Origin: Eubacterium sp. OM08-24
GTDB lineage: Bacteria; Bacillota; Clostridia; Oscillospirales; Acutalibacteraceae
Assembly: GCF_003438075.1 (NCBI RefSeq)
Contig: NZ_QSTA01000001.1
Coordinates: 620,001-684,000, forward strand
Direction: 5' to 3'
DNA: 64,000 bases
The position numbers and the translations under genes were made by a program. The notes under the pieces are model-generated. The model saw only the letters and a list, made by a program, of their open reading frames with translations, was not told where the DNA came from and did no database searches. This document shows positions 61,047 through 64,000 of this stretch, piece after piece (positions within the stretch are counted from its first letter, which is position 1; each line of letters opens with the position of its first letter).

Positions 61047-61532
61047 CTATTTATGATATTTGCCATTAGTTGAAATTTCAAACGAACGGTAAATCTGTTC
61101 GGAAAGCACCATTCTCGCCATTTGGTGCGGAAAAGTCATTTTGCTCATTGAAAGTTTAAAATCGGCTCTGCTTTTAACTTTATTGCTCAGTCCGTAACTT
61201 CCGCCGATTATAAAGTCAACCGTACTTTTTCCCATAATTGCGGCATTATCAAGCATTGCCGAGAGTTCCTCACTTGAAAGCTGTTTTCCCTCTATGCACA
61301 TAGCCACAACATAGTCGCCCGAACCGATTTTTTTAATTATTCGTTCGCCCTCAGCCTCAATTACCTCTGAAATTTCTGCCTGATTGGGATTATTGTTTCT
61401 GATTTTTTCTTCCGCAAGTTCTACTATTGAAAACTTACAAAAGGCAGTAAGCCTCTTTGCATATTCCGAAATTGCATCTGTAAAATATTTTTCTTTAATT
61501 TTTCCTATACAAATTATATTTATTCTTATCAT
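61047..61532 (-). CDS. rlmH: 23S rRNA (pseudouridine1915-N3) methyltransferase RlmH
   Basis: 161 residues of the SPOUT class. C-terminal knot IIGGSYGLSNKVKSRADFKL, then SMSKMTFPHQMARMVLSEQI and the terminal YRSFEISTNGKYHK. It methylates pseudouridine in helix 69 of 23S rRNA. Ten bases before rqcH. Confidence 0.96.
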   Translation of the reverse strand: MIRINIICIGKIKEKYFTDAISEYAKRLTAFCKFSIVELAEEKIRNNNPNQAEISEVIEAEGERIIKKIGSGDYVVAMCIEGKQLSSEELSAMLDNAAIMGKSTVDFIIGGSYGLSNKVKSRADFKLSMSKMTFPHQMARMVLSEQIYRSFEISTNGKYHK

Positions 61533-61541
61533 TTTTCACCG

Positions 61542-62330
61542 TTAAAAAATTACTGATTTTGCGTTGGTTTCTACTGGTGCAATGTCAAGGGTGTAGTCTA
61601 TCCCTCGTTTCATACCGTACTTAGAAAGCTCGTTCACCGCCGTATTAAGCGCTATTGATGGAGTGTTGTTCTGTTCGCTGAGATGACCGAGCATAAGTCT
61701 TAGTGTACCCGACTGCACAAGTCCCGCAAGCTCGGCGGCACAATCCGGATTTGACAAATGGCCGTATTTAGAAAGTATCCTCTTTTTAAGCACATACGGA
61801 TACGGACCGTTTTTCAGCATATTAACATCGTGATTTGACTCAACAACGGCAAAATCACTATGTGCAACGGCATTTCTCACATCATCGGTCATATATCCCA
61901 TATCGGTGGCAACAGTGGCGGTTTTTCCGTCTGCAAGCGTTACAGAGTAGCAACAGCTTTCAGCCGCATCGTGCGGAGTGTCAATTCGTTTTATAAGCAT
62001 ATCACCGATTGCAACCTCGTTTTCAATAACTTCGGTTTCAAAGCGGTTGTCAAGGCGGTTAGCCCTTTCGAGTGCGTCAAGCGTACCCTCGCTTGCATAC
62101 ACCTTAAATTTATAGCGAGATGCAAGCACCTTGATTGCATTGCAATGGTCTGTATGTTCGTGTGTAATAAAAACTGCGCCGATTATGCGTGGATCTATTG
62201 AATTTGTAAGTAAAGCATTTTCAATCTGCTTGCATGAGCGTCCTGCGTCAATAAGTACGCCCTGCGTTGCTGTACCGAGAAAATAACTGTTTCCTTTACT
62301 GCCGCTAAAAAGCGGTACTGCCTTTGCCAA
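61542..62330 (-). CDS. MBL-fold metallohydrolase, WalJ/YycJ-like
   Basis: 262 residues. The zinc motif FITHEHTDHC, a later Asp (TDMGYM) and His (LGHLSEQN) match YycJ/WalJ. In Firmicutes this enzyme is linked to the WalRK cell-wall system and to DNA end processing. The order WalJ-like, rlmH is common in Firmicutes. Confidence 0.9.
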   Translation of the reverse strand: MAKAVPLFSGSKGNSYFLGTATQGVLIDAGRSCKQIENALLTNSIDPRIIGAVFITHEHTDHCNAIKVLASRYKFKVYASEGTLDALERANRLDNRFETEVIENEVAIGDMLIKRIDTPHDAAESCCYSVTLADGKTATVATDMGYMTDDVRNAVAHSDFAVVESNHDVNMLKNGPYPYVLKKRILSKYGHLSNPDCAAELAGLVQSGTLRLMLGHLSEQNNTPSIALNTAVNELSKYGMKRGIDYTLDIAPVETNAKSVIF

Positions 62331-62406
62331 ACTAATCTACCCCTAATCAATAAAATCATAATATATAATAGCACAAAAAATTCACTTTGTCATCTGCATA
62401 ATGAAA

Positions 62407-62429
62407 ACCCACAGCTTTCGGCTGTGGGT
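62407..62429. terminator. Terminator after the Na/Pi cotransporter gene
   Basis: Perfect 9-bp stem ACCCACAGC/GCTGTGGGT with the TTTCG loop; minus tail TTTTCATTATG. Confidence 0.85.
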
Positions 62430-62436
62430 AAAGTGA

Positions 62437-63999
62437 TTATTTTTTAACAAGAGCGGATGCAGGGAGTGCATATTTTTTCTTGTACTCCTTGTAATCGGCA
62501 TTATACTGAATATCGTCTGAGTTCTTCAGCTCGTGGAGATATTCGTGTGCATCATAACCATTGTTGTTGATTTCGATAACACCTACTGCGATGTTTGAAC
62601 AGTGGTCAGATACTCTCTCCATACTTGTGATAAGGTCGGAGAAAATAAAGCCAAGCTCTATTGTACATTCACCGTTTGTAAGACGCTTTACATGAGCCTC
62701 TTTCAGCTTATCTCTTATGCGGTCAATAACCTGCTCAAGCGGTTCAACCTTTGCCGCAAGTTTTACATCGTTATTAATAAACGCAAGCGTTGCGTTATTG
62801 ATAATCTCTCTTACGGCGTCCATCATAACATTAAGACCTGCCATAGCCTCGTCTGAGAAAACGGCTTTTTTCTCTTCAATTTCTTTGGCTGCGCCTACAA
62901 TATTCATTGCGTGGTCGCTGATTCTCTCGAAATCACCTATACCGTGCAAAACTCTCTGAACACTTTTACTGTCGTTTTCAGAAAGATTTTTCTGACTTAG
63001 TTTTACAAGATATGTCGAAATTACATCTTCGTACATATCAATTGTGTCTTCGTTTTCAGAAAGGGTGTCAGCCGCTTTTTCGTTATAATTACCAACCATT
63101 TCAAGTGCGCCGAGAAGTGTACCCTCCGAAAGTCTTGCCATTTTTCCCGTAACATTCAATGCACGATCTGTTGCAAGTGAAGGTGTGTTGAGGAAACGCT
63201 CGTCAAGGAACGGTGTTTCGCTATCTTCATCTGAATCCTTAATAGTAAGGCAAGCAAGTTTTTCAAGCTGGCGTGTGAAAGGAAGCAGCATAGCTGTTGC
63301 CGCAATGTTAAATGCAGTATGAATAATAGCAATATTTGCCTCGGCAACAACATCATCTAAAAATCCGTATTGGAAGATTAAGTTTGTGCCATAGAACAGC
63401 GCACAAATTACGATTGTGCCTATAATGTTAAAGTACAGGTGAACCAAAGCGGCTCTCTTAGCGTTTTTCTTAGCGCCGATACACGAGATAAGCGCTGTAA
63501 CGCAAGTACCTATGTTTTGTCCCATAACAATCGGAATTGCCATTGAATAAGTAATAGCGCCTGTTTTTGACAGTGCCTGCAAAATACCGACAGACGCACT
63601 TGAGCTTTGAATAATAGCTGTAAGCAAAGCACCGGCAATGATACCGAATACAGGGTTGTTGAAGATTGTAAGAAGATTTGCAAAGTTTGGATCATTTGCA
63701 AGCGGCTTTACAGCGGCGCTCATAGAATCCATACCGAACATTAAAATTGCAAATCCCAAAAGAATAGACGCAAGGTTTTTCTTACTGTCGCTCTTTGCAA
63801 ACATAATAAGAATTATGCCTATAAACGCAAAAACGGCAGAAAAAGATGTCGGTTTAAGCAGCTGCATAAATACGCTGTCGCCCTCAATACCCGAGAGGCT
63901 TAAAATCCACGCTGTAACTGTTGTGCCGACATTAGCACCCATAATAATTCCTATTGCCTGTCTGAGTTTCATAATACCCGAGTTTACAAAACCAACCAC
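62437..63999 (-). CDS. Na/Pi cotransporter with C-terminal PhoU-like domain, partial
   Basis: The right edge of the window cuts off the start; 520 residues are present. Two inverted Na/Pi repeats (QAIGIIMGANVGTTVTAWIL; MGQNIGTCVTALISCIG), then a C-terminal PhoU-like helical domain (about 300-500). It takes up phosphate or handles its efflux; the PhoU part likely senses phosphate. Followed by a strong terminator. Confidence 0.92.
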   Translation of the reverse strand: MVGFVNSGIMKLRQAIGIIMGANVGTTVTAWILSLSGIEGDSVFMQLLKPTSFSAVFAFIGIILIMFAKSDSKKNLASILLGFAILMFGMDSMSAAVKPLANDPNFANLLTIFNNPVFGIIAGALLTAIIQSSSASVGILQALSKTGAITYSMAIPIVMGQNIGTCVTALISCIGAKKNAKRAALVHLYFNIIGTIVICALFYGTNLIFQYGFLDDVVAEANIAIIHTAFNIAATAMLLPFTRQLEKLACLTIKDSDEDSETPFLDERFLNTPSLATDRALNVTGKMARLSEGTLLGALEMVGNYNEKAADTLSENEDTIDMYEDVISTYLVKLSQKNLSENDSKSVQRVLHGIGDFERISDHAMNIVGAAKEIEEKKAVFSDEAMAGLNVMMDAVREIINNATLAFINNDVKLAAKVEPLEQVIDRIRDKLKEAHVKRLTNGECTIELGFIFSDLITSMERVSDHCSNIAVGVIEINNNGYDAHEYLHELKNSDDIQYNADYKEYKKKYALPASALVKK

Positions 64000-64000
64000 C

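Noticed and set aside
1..64000. CRISPR array or cas genes
   Set aside because: No regular repeat-spacer array and no Cas-like protein were seen; the only short tandem repeats are the three 19-bp units without spacers.

Overview
The window looks like a chromosomal segment of a gut Firmicute, most likely of the Ruminococcaceae/Oscillospiraceae. The support is: clostridial-type intrinsic terminators and strong GGAGG ribosome binding sites; a raffinose/melibiose-type sugar locus without its own ATPase; ECF transport; and above all a type I dockerin and a cohesin-like protein, which are typical of ruminococci and relatives. I cannot name the species from sequence alone.

Layout. (1) 1-8.2 kb: alpha-galactoside utilisation on the minus strand (sugar-binding lipoprotein, two permeases, GH36 alpha-galactosidase, galK, partial galT), with a divergent AraC regulator. 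(2) 8.2-9.2 kb: a graveyard with a group II intron fragment, a broken SH3-domain gene, 19-bp repeats and hairpins. (3) 9.2-17.9 kb: an AT-rich island, probably integrative, with a Mor-type regulator, small membrane and zinc-ribbon proteins, a DUF1643 gene, a DUF927 ATPase and a serine recombinase. (4) 18.0-38.3 kb: a second element of higher GC with a serine recombinase inactivated by one stop codon, ParB, relaxase, MobC, ParM, a sigma-like factor, then a large potassium/cation cargo (kdpFABC, ktrBA, a PBP-like protein, a CorA-type protein, kdpDE) and tnpV. It ends at the 3' end of ssrA (tmRNA). The core TGGTGGAG occurs at 9175, 17965 and 38287 in one orientation, and a 28-bp palindrome sits 4 bases left of the first two copies. 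This suggests stacked integrations at ssrA. (5) 38.7-42 kb: an AAA/CYTH fusion ATPase and a large cell-surface protein. (6) 42.1-51 kb: a surface vitamin B12 capture system. (7) 51.3-64 kb: housekeeping and transport genes (gltS with a TAXI binding protein, sbcCD, a C26 amidohydrolase, rqcH, rlmH, a WalJ-like hydrolase and a Na/Pi cotransporter).

The most interesting part is region 6. A cobalamin riboswitch controls, on the minus strand, a secreted protein with two DUF4430 (transcobalamin beta-domain-like) units and a C-terminal dockerin, then a membrane-anchored alpha/alpha-toroid protein (like the alpha domain of intrinsic factor), a DUF4430 lipoprotein, EcfT, a double EcfA and an S component. 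The gene directly upstream, in a separate transcription unit, encodes a membrane-anchored cohesin-like protein. Together they suggest that cobalamin-binding modules are docked on the cell surface through a cohesin-dockerin pair and feed an ECF importer, in effect a bacterial version of intrinsic factor split over several proteins.

Several genes are interrupted by single-base changes, all in short A/T runs. They may be real decay or sequencing error, and are annotated as interrupted genes.
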